Shown here: in pieces, positions 44,140 to 52,945 of the stretch
Layout: each line of letters starts with the position of its first letter
How positions within the stretch are numbered: position 1 is the stretch's first letter
Assembly: GCF_002914585.1 (NCBI RefSeq)
Contig: NZ_PDDM01000031.1
Span: 1 to 60,632 of the forward strand
Source: Pseudanabaena sp. BC1403
GTDB lineage: Bacteria > Cyanobacteriota > Cyanobacteriia > Pseudanabaenales > Pseudanabaenaceae
Length of the DNA: 60,632 bases
Direction: 5' to 3'
Program-made: the position numbers and the translations under genes
The notes under the pieces: model-generated
What the model saw: only the letters and a program-made list of their open reading frames with translations
Told to the model about the DNA's origin: nothing
Databases searched by the model: none

Positions 44140-44213
44140 AGGACATAAAACCCAGTCATAGAGTTTTCACTGCAAAGCAACGCAAACTCTATGACTGGGT
44201 TTTATGTTGTCCT
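44140..44213. repeat. AAAACCC-family inverted repeat
   Basis: Arms AGGACATAAAACCCAGTCAT... and a near-complement ending GGGTTTTATGTTGTCCT, with a 17-base loop. MITE-1-type flanks (CCTAAGCATG) follow. Confidence 0.75.
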
Positions 44214-44329
44214 AAGCATGACTGAACAATAGCTATAAAAGGAGAATTGCTGAAATTTTATACTAAATGAAATATATTGCATTTGCTTATGGTACACTCG
44301 TAAAGGTCAAAAATTTGGACTAGAAAGAA

Positions 44330-44527
44330 GTGCCTAAGCTCAAAACTCGTAAATCTGCCGCCAAGCGATTCAAGGTGACGGGTAGCGGCAAGTTTGCTCG
44401 CCGCCACGCTGGTCGCAATCACCTACTAGAGCATAAACCAACTGTTCGTAAGAGCAGATTGGGTAAGATGGCTATAGTTGATGAGACTGATAATGACAGA
44501 GTAAGTGCAATGATGCCTTACGCCTAG
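44330..44527 (+). CDS. rpmI: 50S ribosomal protein L35
   Basis: 65 residues starting at GTG 44330: [20 protein letters not shown], then [16 protein letters not shown], both conserved L35 blocks. L35 belongs to the large ribosomal subunit. It forms an operon with rplT 72 bases downstream; infC is not adjacent on the left, where a non-coding repeat stretch lies. Confidence 0.97.
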   Translation: MPKLKTRKSAAKRFKVTGSGKFARRHAGRNHLLEHKPTVRKSRLGKMAIVDETDNDRVSAMMPYA

Positions 44528-44599
44528 TGATTGCTATCGATGAGATAGACATTGCTAGAAGTGAAAATAACCGACTTTAACGATAATTAACGAACTGCC

Positions 44600-44953
44600 A
44601 TGACGAGAGTAAAACGCGGTAACGTAGCTAGGAAGCGCCGCAACAAAGTACTGAAATTAGCCAAGGGCTTTCGCGGATCGCACTCTAAGCTGTTCCGCAC
44701 TGCTAACCAGCAGGTAATGAAAGCTCTTCGTAATGCCTACCGCGATCGCCGCAAGAAGAAGCGTGATTTCCGTAGTCTCTGGATTACCCGCATTAATGCT
44801 GCGGCTCGCCAACAAGGTTTGAGCTATAGCAAGTTTGCAGGGTTGCTGAAGAAATCTAATATTGAGATCAATCGTAAGATGCTTTCTCAGATTGCGATTC
44901 TTGATCCTGATGCTTTTACCGCTATCGTGGAAAAAGCAAAAGCGATTGTTTAA
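44600..44953 (+). CDS. rplT: 50S ribosomal protein L20
   Basis: 117 residues with the L20 signature: [64 protein letters not shown] and [20 protein letters not shown]. It binds 23S rRNA early in large-subunit assembly. A strong terminator follows at 44958-45000. Confidence 0.98.
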   Translation: MTRVKRGNVARKRRNKVLKLAKGFRGSHSKLFRTANQQVMKALRNAYRDRRKKKRDFRSLWITRINAAARQQGLSYSKFAGLLKKSNIEINRKMLSQIAILDPDAFTAIVEKAKAIV

Positions 44954-44957
44954 AAAC

Positions 44958-45000
44958 AAAAAAGAAAAAAGCGGCGCTTAGCGCCGCTTTTTTCTTTTTT
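44958..45000 (+). terminator. Terminator of the rpmI-rplT operon
   Basis: Perfect 20-base arms AAAAAAGAAAAAAGCGGCGC and complement around TTA, ending in T-rich sequence. Confidence 0.9.
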
Positions 45001-45019
45001 GAGACTTAACGGAGGTCGT

Positions 45020-45856
45020 GTGACAAAGAATCAGATTAGGACTTTTACCTTGGCAACGATCGCGATGATTTCCTTATTTGATGGAGGGAATCATTTCAAG
45101 TTGCTTCAGCCAATTCATGAAGCAAATCTAGCGATCGCCGCAGAAACAAACTCAGCTATCACCCCAGAAATAAATACTCTCGATAAAATTAAAAAACGGG
45201 GCAAGCTAATTATTGGAGTCAAAGATAATTTGCCGCCCTTAGGATTTCGCGATCGCAGTGGCAACCTAGCAGGACTAGAAATTGATATTGCGCGTGAATT
45301 AGCAAAAGAGCTTAATTTCCCAGTTGAATTCGTTCCTTTAAAAAATCGCGATCGTCTATCAGCCTTACAAAACAATCAAGTTGACTTAGCGATCGCCCAA
45401 ATCACGGTCACTACAAATCGTTCGCGCCTAGTTGATTTTTCTTTACCCTATTACACCGACAGCACGATCGTGATCGCTAAGCGTGGCATCACTTCTCAAG
45501 ATCTAAATCTGCCTTCAGCAATTGGCGTTCTCAAAAATTCTTCAGCGATCGCCGCGATCCAATCTCAATTTTCCAAAGCAGCGATTATAGGTGCAAGTTC
45601 TTATTCTGACGGCTTAGAGGCTCTGCAATCTGGCAAAGTCAAGGCTTTTGTTGGCGATCGCACCAGTCTCATGCAATGGCTAAAAGATCATCCTGATTTT
45701 GCCATCATTGGACAACCTTTGGCCGTTCATAGTTTGGCGATCGCATTGCCGCGTGGTTTACAACATCTAGACTTACGTGATCGGGTCTTTGAAATTGTCG
45801 AGAAATGGCGAAGAAATGGCTGGCTCAAAGAACGAGCAAATTATTGGGGCTTATAA
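45020..45856 (+). CDS. Periplasmic amino-acid-type solute-binding protein
   Basis: 278 residues. I chose GTG 45020 because GGAGG sits 4 bases upstream; TTG 44999 falls within the rplT terminator. Signal peptide about 1-45, then a family 3 binding fold: IKKRGKLIIGVKDNLPPLGFRDRSGNLAGLEIDIARELAKEL, VDLAIAQITVTTNRSRLVDFSLPYY and a hinge near LKNSSAIAAI. Such proteins feed polar amino acids to ABC importers, but no permease or ATPase gene adjoins it, so it is an orphan. A hairpin terminator follows. Confidence 0.9.
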   Translation: MTKNQIRTFTLATIAMISLFDGGNHFKLLQPIHEANLAIAAETNSAITPEINTLDKIKKRGKLIIGVKDNLPPLGFRDRSGNLAGLEIDIARELAKELNFPVEFVPLKNRDRLSALQNNQVDLAIAQITVTTNRSRLVDFSLPYYTDSTIVIAKRGITSQDLNLPSAIGVLKNSSAIAAIQSQFSKAAIIGASSYSDGLEALQSGKVKAFVGDRTSLMQWLKDHPDFAIIGQPLAVHSLAIALPRGLQHLDLRDRVFEIVEKWRRNGWLKERANYWGL

Positions 45857-45886
45857 AAAAAGAGAGTGCAAAGCACTCTCTTTTTT
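45855..45886. terminator. Bidirectional terminator
   Basis: Arms AAAAAAAGAGAGTGC and near-complement around AAA, with A- and T-runs on the two sides, between convergent genes. Confidence 0.85.
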
Positions 45887-45888
45887 GT

Positions 45889-46788
45889 TTATTTGCGATC
45901 GCCTGTATAGCCAGACTCATTTGCTAATTCTTCTAAAGATCTCTCACCTGAAAGCATTTTGCCATTGATCTCCCAAGTGGGAAATCCCTTAATTCCTTTT
46001 TGTTCGCATAATGCAGTTTGAGACTTTACCCCATTAGGAGCATTAGGAGCACATTCCACATAGGGAATTAACTTTTGTGCCTCACCAAACTTTTTCTTTT
46101 GATCTAAACAATGTGGACACCAATATGCGCCATACATCTTGGCATTTGTTGCGGTCAAGTGCTGAGCTAAACGTCCTGCAAAGGAATTGTTCTGAGCCGA
46201 GAGTTTACCTTGGCTACCATAAATAACTAAAGTTCCTGTCAGCGTAACTATTGCAACGATCGCGCCTGTAAAGAAGAGATTGCCCACATCTTTCCAGGCA
46301 TTACCAAATACCGTGAGTACCCAAATTGTAGTCATGGTGACGGCGGAGGATATGCAGTACAGACAAACCTGAGGCTGCCCACCGATCTGTCCCGATGAGA
46401 GGAGATACATCAGGTAGCCGCTAAAGACAAAAGTTGACGAGGACACCATGAATAGCAAGAAATTAGCTAATTCCTTGATTTGCGCTTGAGCTTTGGGATC
46501 ATCTTTTTTTAAGAGCAATGGCAAGCCCGCTAACAGTCCGATGGTGAGATAGCCTAAAGCACCAAAGATTGTTAAAGGGATCCCAAAAATCTTGGCGTAT
46601 TCACTACTTAGCACTAAGTCACAGCCACTTCCTTGGACATCGCAGAGCGCGACTTTCTGACCAAAGAAGTGAGTTACGGTCAAATAGGTTACCAGAGAAA
46701 AGCCAAATAGAGACAAAGCGACGATCGCAGGGCGCGACCACCGATGCAACCAAGGCTCAGATCGTTTTCTTGCAGCTGTTCCTGACAA
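45889..46788 (-). CDS. VKOR-thioredoxin fusion (disulfide-forming)
   Basis: 299 residues from TTG 46788. Residues 15-190 form a VKOR four- to five-helix membrane domain with the loop cysteines in CDVQGSGCDLV and the redox CxxC as CLYC; residues 200-299 are a thioredoxin-like domain with CPHC (GAYWCPHCLDQKKKF), FPTWEINGK and GERSLEEL. In cyanobacteria this fusion oxidises lumen or periplasmic proteins, passing electrons to quinone. All four key Cys pairs are present. The long first half is on the minus strand facing btpA. Confidence 0.95.
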   Translation of the reverse strand: MSGTAARKRSEPWLHRWSRPAIVALSLFGFSLVTYLTVTHFFGQKVALCDVQGSGCDLVLSSEYAKIFGIPLTIFGALGYLTIGLLAGLPLLLKKDDPKAQAQIKELANFLLFMVSSSTFVFSGYLMYLLSSGQIGGQPQVCLYCISSAVTMTTIWVLTVFGNAWKDVGNLFFTGAIVAIVTLTGTLVIYGSQGKLSAQNNSFAGRLAQHLTATNAKMYGAYWCPHCLDQKKKFGEAQKLIPYVECAPNAPNGVKSQTALCEQKGIKGFPTWEINGKMLSGERSLEELANESGYTGDRK

Positions 46789-46858
46789 TTTGTACCTGCC
46801 TACTAAATAGATTTTTAACTAGAGACGTTATGCGCATCTAGCTTTTATTTTATAGATT

Positions 46859-47725
46859 TTATCCAATCGATATCGGCGGAGATCGCAATATTTGCTCTTC
46901 GGCAATATGCTGATTTTTTTTGTTGGCAATATCTAATCGCACAGCATCGACAAAGCGGCTAACCCTGATTGGATCGATCGCCTGTTGAATCTGACCATTA
47001 CGCTTGAGCGAACTAGAGACAATTACACCGTCAGCATATTCCATTAACTGCGGCACATTATCCCATGTTGCTCCAGAGCCAACAAATAGGGGTGTATCAC
47101 CACAGGCAATTTTCGCTTCCTGAAGATCTTCTGATGTCGGTGGTTGCCCAGTTGCCCATCCAGACAAAATCACCGCATCGGCAAGTCCACGATGAATCGT
47201 ATCGTGAACAGCAGCGGAAATCTGCGGAACTGAAATCGGTTGAGCGTGCTTCACCAAAACATCTGCAAAGATTTTTACATCTGAGCCGAGTTCACGGCGA
47301 TAGCGCAAAAGTTTGTAAGCATCACCTTCGATAATGCCTTGATCAGTTGCCATTACGCCCATCAGGACATTGACGCGAATAAACTTAGCGCCAACACAGG
47401 ACGCGATCGCTAAGGCACTATGACCATCATTCCTTAAGACATTGATGCCTACAGGAACGCCAACCATCTGTTTGACGCGATGGACAACTAGGCTCATGGA
47501 ACTGACCACAGCAGGATCGACGCGATCTTTAGTAAATGGAGCATCAAAAAAATTTTCTACGATAATTCCATGTACACCGCCTGCGGCGAGTGCTGTAGCT
47601 TCCTGCTCAGCACGATCAATGACCTCTTTAAGGCTGCTCCCCCAACGCGGCGAAGTAGGCAACGGCAAAAGATGGATGACCCCAATTACGGGCTTTGGCG
47701 TATCAAATAAACTACTTAAATCCAC
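46859..47725 (-). CDS. btpA: BtpA-family photosystem I biogenesis protein
   Basis: 288 residues, TIM-barrel type. Family blocks: KPVIGVIHLLPLPTSPRWG, GGVHGIIVENFFDAPF, VGVPVGINVLRNDGHSALAIA, KFIRVNVLMGVMATDQGIIEG and DAVILSGWATGQPP. BtpA is needed for stable photosystem I reaction-centre proteins in Synechocystis, so it supports a cyanobacterial host. It lies 70 bases upstream of the VKOR gene on the same strand. Confidence 0.95.
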   Translation of the reverse strand: MDLSSLFDTPKPVIGVIHLLPLPTSPRWGSSLKEVIDRAEQEATALAAGGVHGIIVENFFDAPFTKDRVDPAVVSSMSLVVHRVKQMVGVPVGINVLRNDGHSALAIASCVGAKFIRVNVLMGVMATDQGIIEGDAYKLLRYRRELGSDVKIFADVLVKHAQPISVPQISAAVHDTIHRGLADAVILSGWATGQPPTSEDLQEAKIACGDTPLFVGSGATWDNVPQLMEYADGVIVSSSLKRNGQIQQAIDPIRVSRFVDAVRLDIANKKNQHIAEEQILRSPPISIG

Positions 47726-47837
47726 ATGCGTGACGTTTATAAAAATTTGGGTAAAAAACTGAGTTACTAGCTCTTAATTTAACTTGATTATGAGTGCATA
47801 ATTTTATCGTGAATTCGATCCCGACGTTTCAATTTCT

Positions 47838-47900
47838 GTCAATAAACCCATAAAGTAGAGAAAGCGAGAACTTTTCTGTCTACTTTATGGGTTTACTGAC
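47838..47900. repeat. Inverted repeat abutting the next gene's start
   Basis: 22-base arms with one mismatch (GTCAATAAACCCATAAAGTA... and TACTTTATGGGTTTACTGAC). The right arm ends 2 bases before ATG 47902 and contains a second in-frame ATG at 47887. Confidence 0.8.
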
Positions 47901-47901
47901 A

Positions 47902-49176
47902 ATGGCTAACATTCCTCAAACCAAGGATATTTCCACAGATATTTTAATTCTGTCGAATGCTCCTGGGGAGTTAACGACATGGGTGTTTCCTTTTTTGAAA
48001 GCTTTAGAAATAGCAATGCGATCGCAGTCAGACTTACTCAACCCTCAACAAGCTCGCATCTCGATTGCGCTCTCGCCTTGCCAGAATGCCAGTGGACGAG
48101 AAGCACAACTCGCCCAAAGTTTTCCGAATGTAGATCGTGTATTGTCGCAGGATCAGTTTTTTGATTTTTTATTGTGGGGCAAAACCCCTAACTGGGAATG
48201 GGCGAAAAAGGGGATCGTAATTTTTTTGGGTGGAGATCAGTTTTTTGCAGTAGCGATCGCGAAGCGCCTTGGCTACAAAACTTTGATTTATGCAGAATGG
48301 GAAGCCCGATGGTATCGCTGGGCAGATTTGTTTGCAGTTCGCAATCAGGCAGTTTTCGATAAGATCCCAACAGAATTTCGAGCAAAAGCAACAGTAATCG
48401 GAGATTTGATGATTGATCAATCAAATCAAGAGGCATTAAGCACCTCATTACCTGCTAACAGAATTTGCTTTATGCCTGGTTCCAAAGGGCACAAATTACA
48501 GGTTGGTGCGCCTCTAGTTGTTGCGATCGCTGATATTCTCAAGCAAAAACGCCCCGAGCTGGAATTAGCGATCGTCCTTGCCCCAACGACTACTCCTGAA
48601 ACTCTAGCTCAATACACTCAAACTAGCTTTCCAACTGCCGACAGTGATGGTGCAACGGCAGATATCTTTGAAGGGAATTTGGTGACTGCCAAAGGCACTG
48701 TAATTAATATTTATCGCGAATTTCCTGCCCATAACCTTATTAAAAGCAGTCAACTTTGCATTACCACTGTCGGTGCTAATACTGCTGAACTAGCTGCGCT
48801 CAATCAGCCGATGCTAGTTCTTTTACCAACCAATTTTGCGGACACCAAAGTGGGATGGGATGGATTGCTGGGGATACTTGCATCTGCACCAATTCTAGGC
48901 AAAGTTCTAGGAATTTTAATTAACTCAGTTCTAATGGCGCAAATTCAAAAAAAAGGTCAATTACTAGCTTGGCCAAATATCTGGGCTGGTGAAGCGATCG
49001 TCCCTGAGCTATTAGGAAAGCTCATTCCGACTCAAGTTGCTACCGAAATTTTGTTTTATCTAGATCGCCCCGAAGAGTTAGCAAAAATGCGCGATCGCTT
49101 AAAAAAAGTATGTGGTGAAGCGGGAGCAGCAAGTAAACTTGCGGCAATGGTAATTAGTGCTATTGCGAATAATTGA
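47902..49176 (+). CDS. Lipid-A-disaccharide synthase-related glycosyltransferase
   Basis: About 424 residues. ATG 47902 (MANIPQTKDISTDILILSNAPGE) is preferred over ATG 47887, which lies in a repeat arm. It resembles LpxB in fold: an N-terminal ILILSNAPGELTTWVFPFLKAL, a central GDLMIDQS, and a C-terminal LCITTVGANTAELAALNQPMLVLLP corresponding to the LSKSGTVNLETALL donor-binding segment of LpxB. The conserved E-V-S-G-D start and several LpxB residues are missing. It is a separate cyanobacterial family with unknown substrate, possibly a lipid or envelope glycan. Confidence 0.8.
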   Translation: MANIPQTKDISTDILILSNAPGELTTWVFPFLKALEIAMRSQSDLLNPQQARISIALSPCQNASGREAQLAQSFPNVDRVLSQDQFFDFLLWGKTPNWEWAKKGIVIFLGGDQFFAVAIAKRLGYKTLIYAEWEARWYRWADLFAVRNQAVFDKIPTEFRAKATVIGDLMIDQSNQEALSTSLPANRICFMPGSKGHKLQVGAPLVVAIADILKQKRPELELAIVLAPTTTPETLAQYTQTSFPTADSDGATADIFEGNLVTAKGTVINIYREFPAHNLIKSSQLCITTVGANTAELAALNQPMLVLLPTNFADTKVGWDGLLGILASAPILGKVLGILINSVLMAQIQKKGQLLAWPNIWAGEAIVPELLGKLIPTQVATEILFYLDRPEELAKMRDRLKKVCGEAGAASKLAAMVISAIANN

Positions 49177-49194
49177 TGCGGCGACGCATCAATT
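49171..49194. repeat. Small inverted repeat at the stop codon
   Basis: 10-base arms AATTGATGCG / CGCATCAATT around GCGA, covering the stop of the preceding gene. Confidence 0.7.
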
Positions 49195-49235
49195 AAAAAA
49201 GGGAAGGCATCGCTTTGCGATGCCTTCCCTTTTTT
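49195..49235. terminator. Bidirectional terminator
   Basis: 19-base arms AAAAAAGGGAAGGCATCGC and complement around TTT, with A- and T-runs, between two convergent genes. Confidence 0.9.
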
Positions 49236-49886
49236 TTAAACTGCAACAGGAGGGTAACAAACATTTGTACCGCCTAGCCCGCAATAACCACCAGGATTCT
49301 TGGCGAGATATTGTTGATGGTAGCCCTCAGCGTAATAAAACTCCCCAGCATCACGAATTTCCGTCGTAATGCCCTGCTTCATCCCTGAAGCTTTTAGAGC
49401 ATCCTGATAAACTTCGCGCGAGTCCTCAGCGAGTTTTCTTTGGGCATCGTTGTACACATAGATGCCTGAACGATACTGGGTTCCTTTATCGTTGCCCTGT
49501 TGCATTCCTTGCGTAGGATTATGAGATTCCCAAAAAACCTTGAGTAAATCAGCATAACTAATCACTTTGGGATCGTACACAACCAGCACAACCTCATTGT
49601 GTCCAGTCATGCCCGAACAAACTTCTTCATAAGTCGGATTAGGTGTTAAGCCCGCTGCATAACCAACAGCAGTAACATAAATACCTTTTTGCTGCCAAAA
49701 CTTACGTTCTGCCCCCCAAAAACACCCTAAGCCAAAAACAGCAGTTTCCATACCTTCAGGGAAAGGTGGTTTCAGCGCATTACCATTTACGAAATGATGT
49801 GATGCGGTGGGAATTGCCGAAGATCTTCCCGCAAGAGCATCTGATGCAGTGGGAAGAGTTAACTTTTTGCCAAGTCCAAATAACAT
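49236..49886 (-). CDS. msrA: Peptide-methionine (S)-S-oxide reductase
   Basis: 216 residues. The catalytic [11 protein letters not shown] is at about 53-63; [29 protein letters not shown] and GTQYRSGIY are typical. The C-terminus [14 protein letters not shown] carries the recycling cysteines. MsrA reduces methionine-S-sulfoxide in proteins. The N-terminus is about 45 residues longer than in minimal bacterial MsrA ([15 protein letters not shown] region), as in plant and cyanobacterial forms. Confidence 0.96.
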   Translation of the reverse strand: MLFGLGKKLTLPTASDALAGRSSAIPTASHHFVNGNALKPPFPEGMETAVFGLGCFWGAERKFWQQKGIYVTAVGYAAGLTPNPTYEEVCSGMTGHNEVVLVVYDPKVISYADLLKVFWESHNPTQGMQQGNDKGTQYRSGIYVYNDAQRKLAEDSREVYQDALKASGMKQGITTEIRDAGEFYYAEGYHQQYLAKNPGGYCGLGGTNVCYPPVAV

Positions 49887-49940
49887 ATGTTCGTTTAAAA
49901 AATTTATAAATCTCTCATAGATATTTATTATGCATTTATC

Positions 49941-49971
49941 TCACAAAAAATTAGGGGCTTCAGCCCCTCAA
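49941..49971 (-). terminator. Terminator of the DUF1816 gene
   Basis: On the minus strand, a TTGAGGGGCTGAAGCCCC hairpin followed by TAATTTTTTG, between msrA and the DUF1816 gene. Confidence 0.8.
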
Positions 49972-49990
49972 TTCATTATCAGTTTAGTGA

Positions 49991-50287
49991 TTACAGAGTC
50001 TGACCGCTAAATGCAAAGAAACGGTCAAGCTTAAAATCCAGTGAATCATCATAAATGGTCAGCTTTTCAGGTTTGCACCGCTTAACCATTACAGAAAGTC
50101 CTTTAGAACCTTCTGCTTCAAGATCTTCGATAAAACCAAGTTTTGCAGATTCAGCTTCGGATTCACTTGTAAAAGGCCCAAAGTAGTATGTGCAATGTGG
50201 TGAATCAGTAACAATTTCGATCCACACAGCTAACCCAACAGTTTCGAGAATTGATGTAAAAATGTTCTTAAACAAGTTACCACCCAT
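49991..50287 (-). CDS. DUF1816 protein
   Basis: 98 residues from ATG 50287; a TTG at 50335 would add an unusual N-terminus. Features: ETVGLAVWIEIVTDSPHCTYYFGPF, then SEAESAKLGFIEDLEAEG and VMVKRCKPEKLTIYDD, the conserved DUF1816 blocks. The family is confined mainly to cyanobacteria, of unknown role, and its members are often near phycobilisome or stress genes. It has a terminator of its own, so it is probably monocistronic. Confidence 0.85.
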   Translation of the reverse strand: MGGNLFKNIFTSILETVGLAVWIEIVTDSPHCTYYFGPFTSESEAESAKLGFIEDLEAEGSKGLSVMVKRCKPEKLTIYDDSLDFKLDRFFAFSGQTL

Positions 50288-50381
50288 GATTTTCGTAGTT
50301 AAAGTGAATGGTTTAGGTGAATGAGAAAGCTTCAAAGTTAAAGTTTTCTTCCTATATCTTTATATAACTTAAAACATGACT

Positions 50382-51932
50382 TCAAGACAAATTGTTCAGG
50401 TTTAACGTATTAACCCAACGTTGTCTAAAAATCTCGTACAGCGCCATTCCTGTGGCAACTGATGCATTCAAGCTTTCCACTTTTCCTTCTAAAGGTATAG
50501 ATACCAAGAAGTCACAATTTTTTTGCACTGACAGACTCAAACCTTCATCTTCTGCACCGATGACCAAGGCGATCGCGCCAGAGAATTTGGCTTTGTGAAT
50601 TGCTTCGCTTGCACCTGCCATAGTTCCATAAACCCAGAAACCTGCTTCCTTGATTTTCTCAAGGGCGCGATTGAGATTAACCACACGGGCGACTGGCAAG
50701 ATTTCCAATGTGCCTGCTGCAACTTTTGCAACAGTGGCGGTGATTCCTGCTGCACGACGTTGAGGAATGACTAGGGCATGTGCGCCGAGGGCAGCAGCAC
50801 TGCGAATGATCGCCCCTAAATTATGGGGATCGGTGATTCCGTCAGCGATGACAATAACTGGCTGAGCCGATTTTTCTTTAGCGCTAGCAATTAATTCGTC
50901 AAGGTCGGCATATTCATAAGCGGAAACCTGAATAGCGATACCTTGATGTCTGCCATTGTCAGTGATGCGATCAAGTCTTGTATTATCAACTTCATCGACC
51001 ACTGCTCCTGCTGCCTTAGCTTCGTCAATCAAGGGCAAGAAGTCTGGTGCATAACGCAGTCGAGCAGTAACCCATACGCGGTTAATGCTGCGATCGCTAT
51101 TTAGGACTGCCTCAACTGCATGACGACCATAAACGATGTCAGGATTTTCGGGATTATGAACTGGTGCAGTAATTCCTAGTTCGCCATCGGGATCGACATT
51201 ACGTGAGACGGGCGGCAGAGAGCGGCGTTCAAAATTAGGAATAGCTGCGCGATCGCGATCCCCAAAATTACGATCGCGATCAAATTTGCGATCGCCGAAA
51301 TCACGATCCCCAAAATTACGATCAGTGCCCCGATCAGAACGCTCAGGGCGATCGCTCCGTTCAAACTTCTTGTCACCGAATTTCTTGTCACCAAATTTTT
51401 TGTCGCCGAATTTCTTGTCGCCGAACTTCTTGTCACCGAATTTTTTATCGCCAAATTTCTTCTCAGCGAATTTATCGCCAAACTTTTTGCCTATGGGCTT
51501 GTCAAACTTACGTTCAAATCTTGGCTCAGCAGATGAGTCAGAACGTTTTTCAAAGGGCTTGTCAAAACTTTTCTCAGGACGACGATCTGAGTACTTGTCT
51601 GATTTACCAGAATATTTAGAGTCAGTACGACTATCAGAGCGTTTATCAAAATTTCTATCTGATGACTTATAAGGCTGCTCAGATTTGTAGGGCTTGTCAA
51701 AGGATCTGTCAGCTCTCTCTGGACGACTATCAGATCGACTATCAGAGCGATTGTCAGTGCGTTTATCGGTATATTTGCCAGTGCTGCGATCGGATCGGCT
51801 ATCAGAGCGATTATCAGAACGTTTGTCAGAATATTTATCAAAAGACTTGTCGGAGCGTTTTTCGTAGCTTCTATCTCCGTCTCTATCGGAATTCTTGTCG
51901 GATTTGGATTTTAGTCTAGGTTGCGTTGTCAT
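50382..51932 (-). CDS. rlmB: 23S rRNA (guanosine-2'-O-)-methyltransferase with long disordered N-terminus
   Basis: 516 residues. The C-terminal half (about 265-510) is a SPOUT/TrmH methyltransferase: substrate-binding domain (IVYGRHAVEAVLNSD), then VIVIADGITDPHNLGAIIRSAAALGAH, GAIALVIGAEDEGLS and VSIPLEGKVESLNASVATGMALYEI, the SpoU motifs. The N-terminal 245 residues are low-complexity: Arg/Ser/Asp-rich, with six tandem KKFGD units (about 155-190) encoded by near-identical 15-base repeats. The start overlaps the mrnC stop in ATGA. RlmB modifies 23S rRNA; the disordered tail probably binds RNA (inference). Confidence 0.93.
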   Translation of the reverse strand: MTTQPRLKSKSDKNSDRDGDRSYEKRSDKSFDKYSDKRSDNRSDSRSDRSTGKYTDKRTDNRSDSRSDSRPERADRSFDKPYKSEQPYKSSDRNFDKRSDSRTDSKYSGKSDKYSDRRPEKSFDKPFEKRSDSSAEPRFERKFDKPIGKKFGDKFAEKKFGDKKFGDKKFGDKKFGDKKFGDKKFGDKKFERSDRPERSDRGTDRNFGDRDFGDRKFDRDRNFGDRDRAAIPNFERRSLPPVSRNVDPDGELGITAPVHNPENPDIVYGRHAVEAVLNSDRSINRVWVTARLRYAPDFLPLIDEAKAAGAVVDEVDNTRLDRITDNGRHQGIAIQVSAYEYADLDELIASAKEKSAQPVIVIADGITDPHNLGAIIRSAAALGAHALVIPQRRAAGITATVAKVAAGTLEILPVARVVNLNRALEKIKEAGFWVYGTMAGASEAIHKAKFSGAIALVIGAEDEGLSLSVQKNCDFLVSIPLEGKVESLNASVATGMALYEIFRQRWVNTLNLNNLS

Positions 51933-52324
51933 GGCGGCGCTGGGGGGTCGATGTGGCTAAGTAGCTGTGTAAAAATTTGGTCGAGGCGATTGCGATCGGT
52001 TAAGTAAAGATAACCAATCAAAGCTTCAAATCCTGTAGCACTTTGGTAAATCTTGGGATCAACTTTACGTGGGGCAGATCCTGCTGAATTGCGACCGCGT
52101 CTTACTAGATCTGACTCAGAATCTGAGAGATCAAGTTTTTCGAGAAGTTTTGCTTGTTGCTCGGCTCTAACTTGACTAACGACAAGCTGGTGATATTGTT
52201 TGGCTGTGCGTGGCGGCAGTAAATAATGAAGCCGCATTTGCATCTCATACACAGCATCGCCAATATAGGCTAGAGCAGAGGCTGGGATCTCAGCGATATT
52301 TTCAACGATTGGGCTAAGAGACAT
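51929..52324 (-). CDS. mrnC: Mini-ribonuclease III
   Basis: 131 residues: an RNase III catalytic domain without an RNA-binding domain. ALAYIGDAVYEMQMR contains the catalytic Asp23 and Glu27; VRRGRNSA and FEALIGYLYL follow as in the family. MrnC trims 23S rRNA ends. The stop overlaps the rlmB start by 4 bases, so the two 23S rRNA maturation enzymes are co-translated. Confidence 0.95.
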   Translation of the reverse strand: MSLSPIVENIAEIPASALAYIGDAVYEMQMRLHYLLPPRTAKQYHQLVVSQVRAEQQAKLLEKLDLSDSESDLVRRGRNSAGSAPRKVDPKIYQSATGFEALIGYLYLTDRNRLDQIFTQLLSHIDPPAPP

Positions 52325-52945
52325 TACAGGATAATGCCATTACAGAATAATTTGATTGCTTTTGTTGGGTGTTGACAAAATATTTAGGTATCTATCAGAC
52401 ATTTAACATTTACGTTTGCTTCAGACATTGATGGGCAAGCTATGCTTGCCCATCAATGTATATAAATCTTGTCTTAGAAACATCATAGCAGGACTGTCAA
52501 TTACTGAGAATAGGTTTTTATGGCTGCCTCTAATAATCGAGTGTCGCAACTATTGGTATTACAGTGCTTTGCGCGCAGCTCAGAAATAATAATTTTAAAA
52601 AGTGTTTCTTTGTAACTCTTTTTAAAATTATTGGTTCTTTTGATCGAAAACTGCTGTGTTTCGATGTCTGTATATGGTGGCCAAACAAACAAATCTTTTG
52701 CAAAAAAACAGCAAAGATTCATTTTTGCAAAAGATTTGGAGTCAATATCAGGGATTTAATCTATATCAAGTTCATTTAGGTGATCAATTTCATTTTGATG
52801 TTTACATCAAATTCAGAATATTTGCCCCCTTCACTTTCTAAATCTTTGAAGCATACAAAATTATAGTCAAGTTTAAATTGAGTGCCTATACTTTTTGAGC
52901 TTGATCGGGATTTTGGCTTGTTTGCTTGTTTTACCGCCTGTTAAC
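52325..52945. other. Intergenic with three inverted repeats
   Basis: A hairpin with 16-base arms at 52425-52459 (ACATTGATGGGCAAGC / complement). Two AT-rich inverted repeats at about 52587-52630 and 52690-52738. Short opposite-strand ORFs here overlap those repeats and are not convincing genes. Confidence 0.5.

Noticed and set aside
19615-44213. CRISPR array
   Set aside because: Repeats are long palindromes of variable sequence scattered between genes, not short identical repeats with regular spacers; no cas genes are seen.
51286-51672. Plus-strand frame with SPNFL repeats
   Set aside because: It is the antisense of the KKFGD repeats in rlmB.
52501-52779. Two small opposite ORFs in the mrnC-STAS gap
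   Set aside because: They overlap AT-rich inverted repeats, have no ribosome binding site and no recognisable motif.
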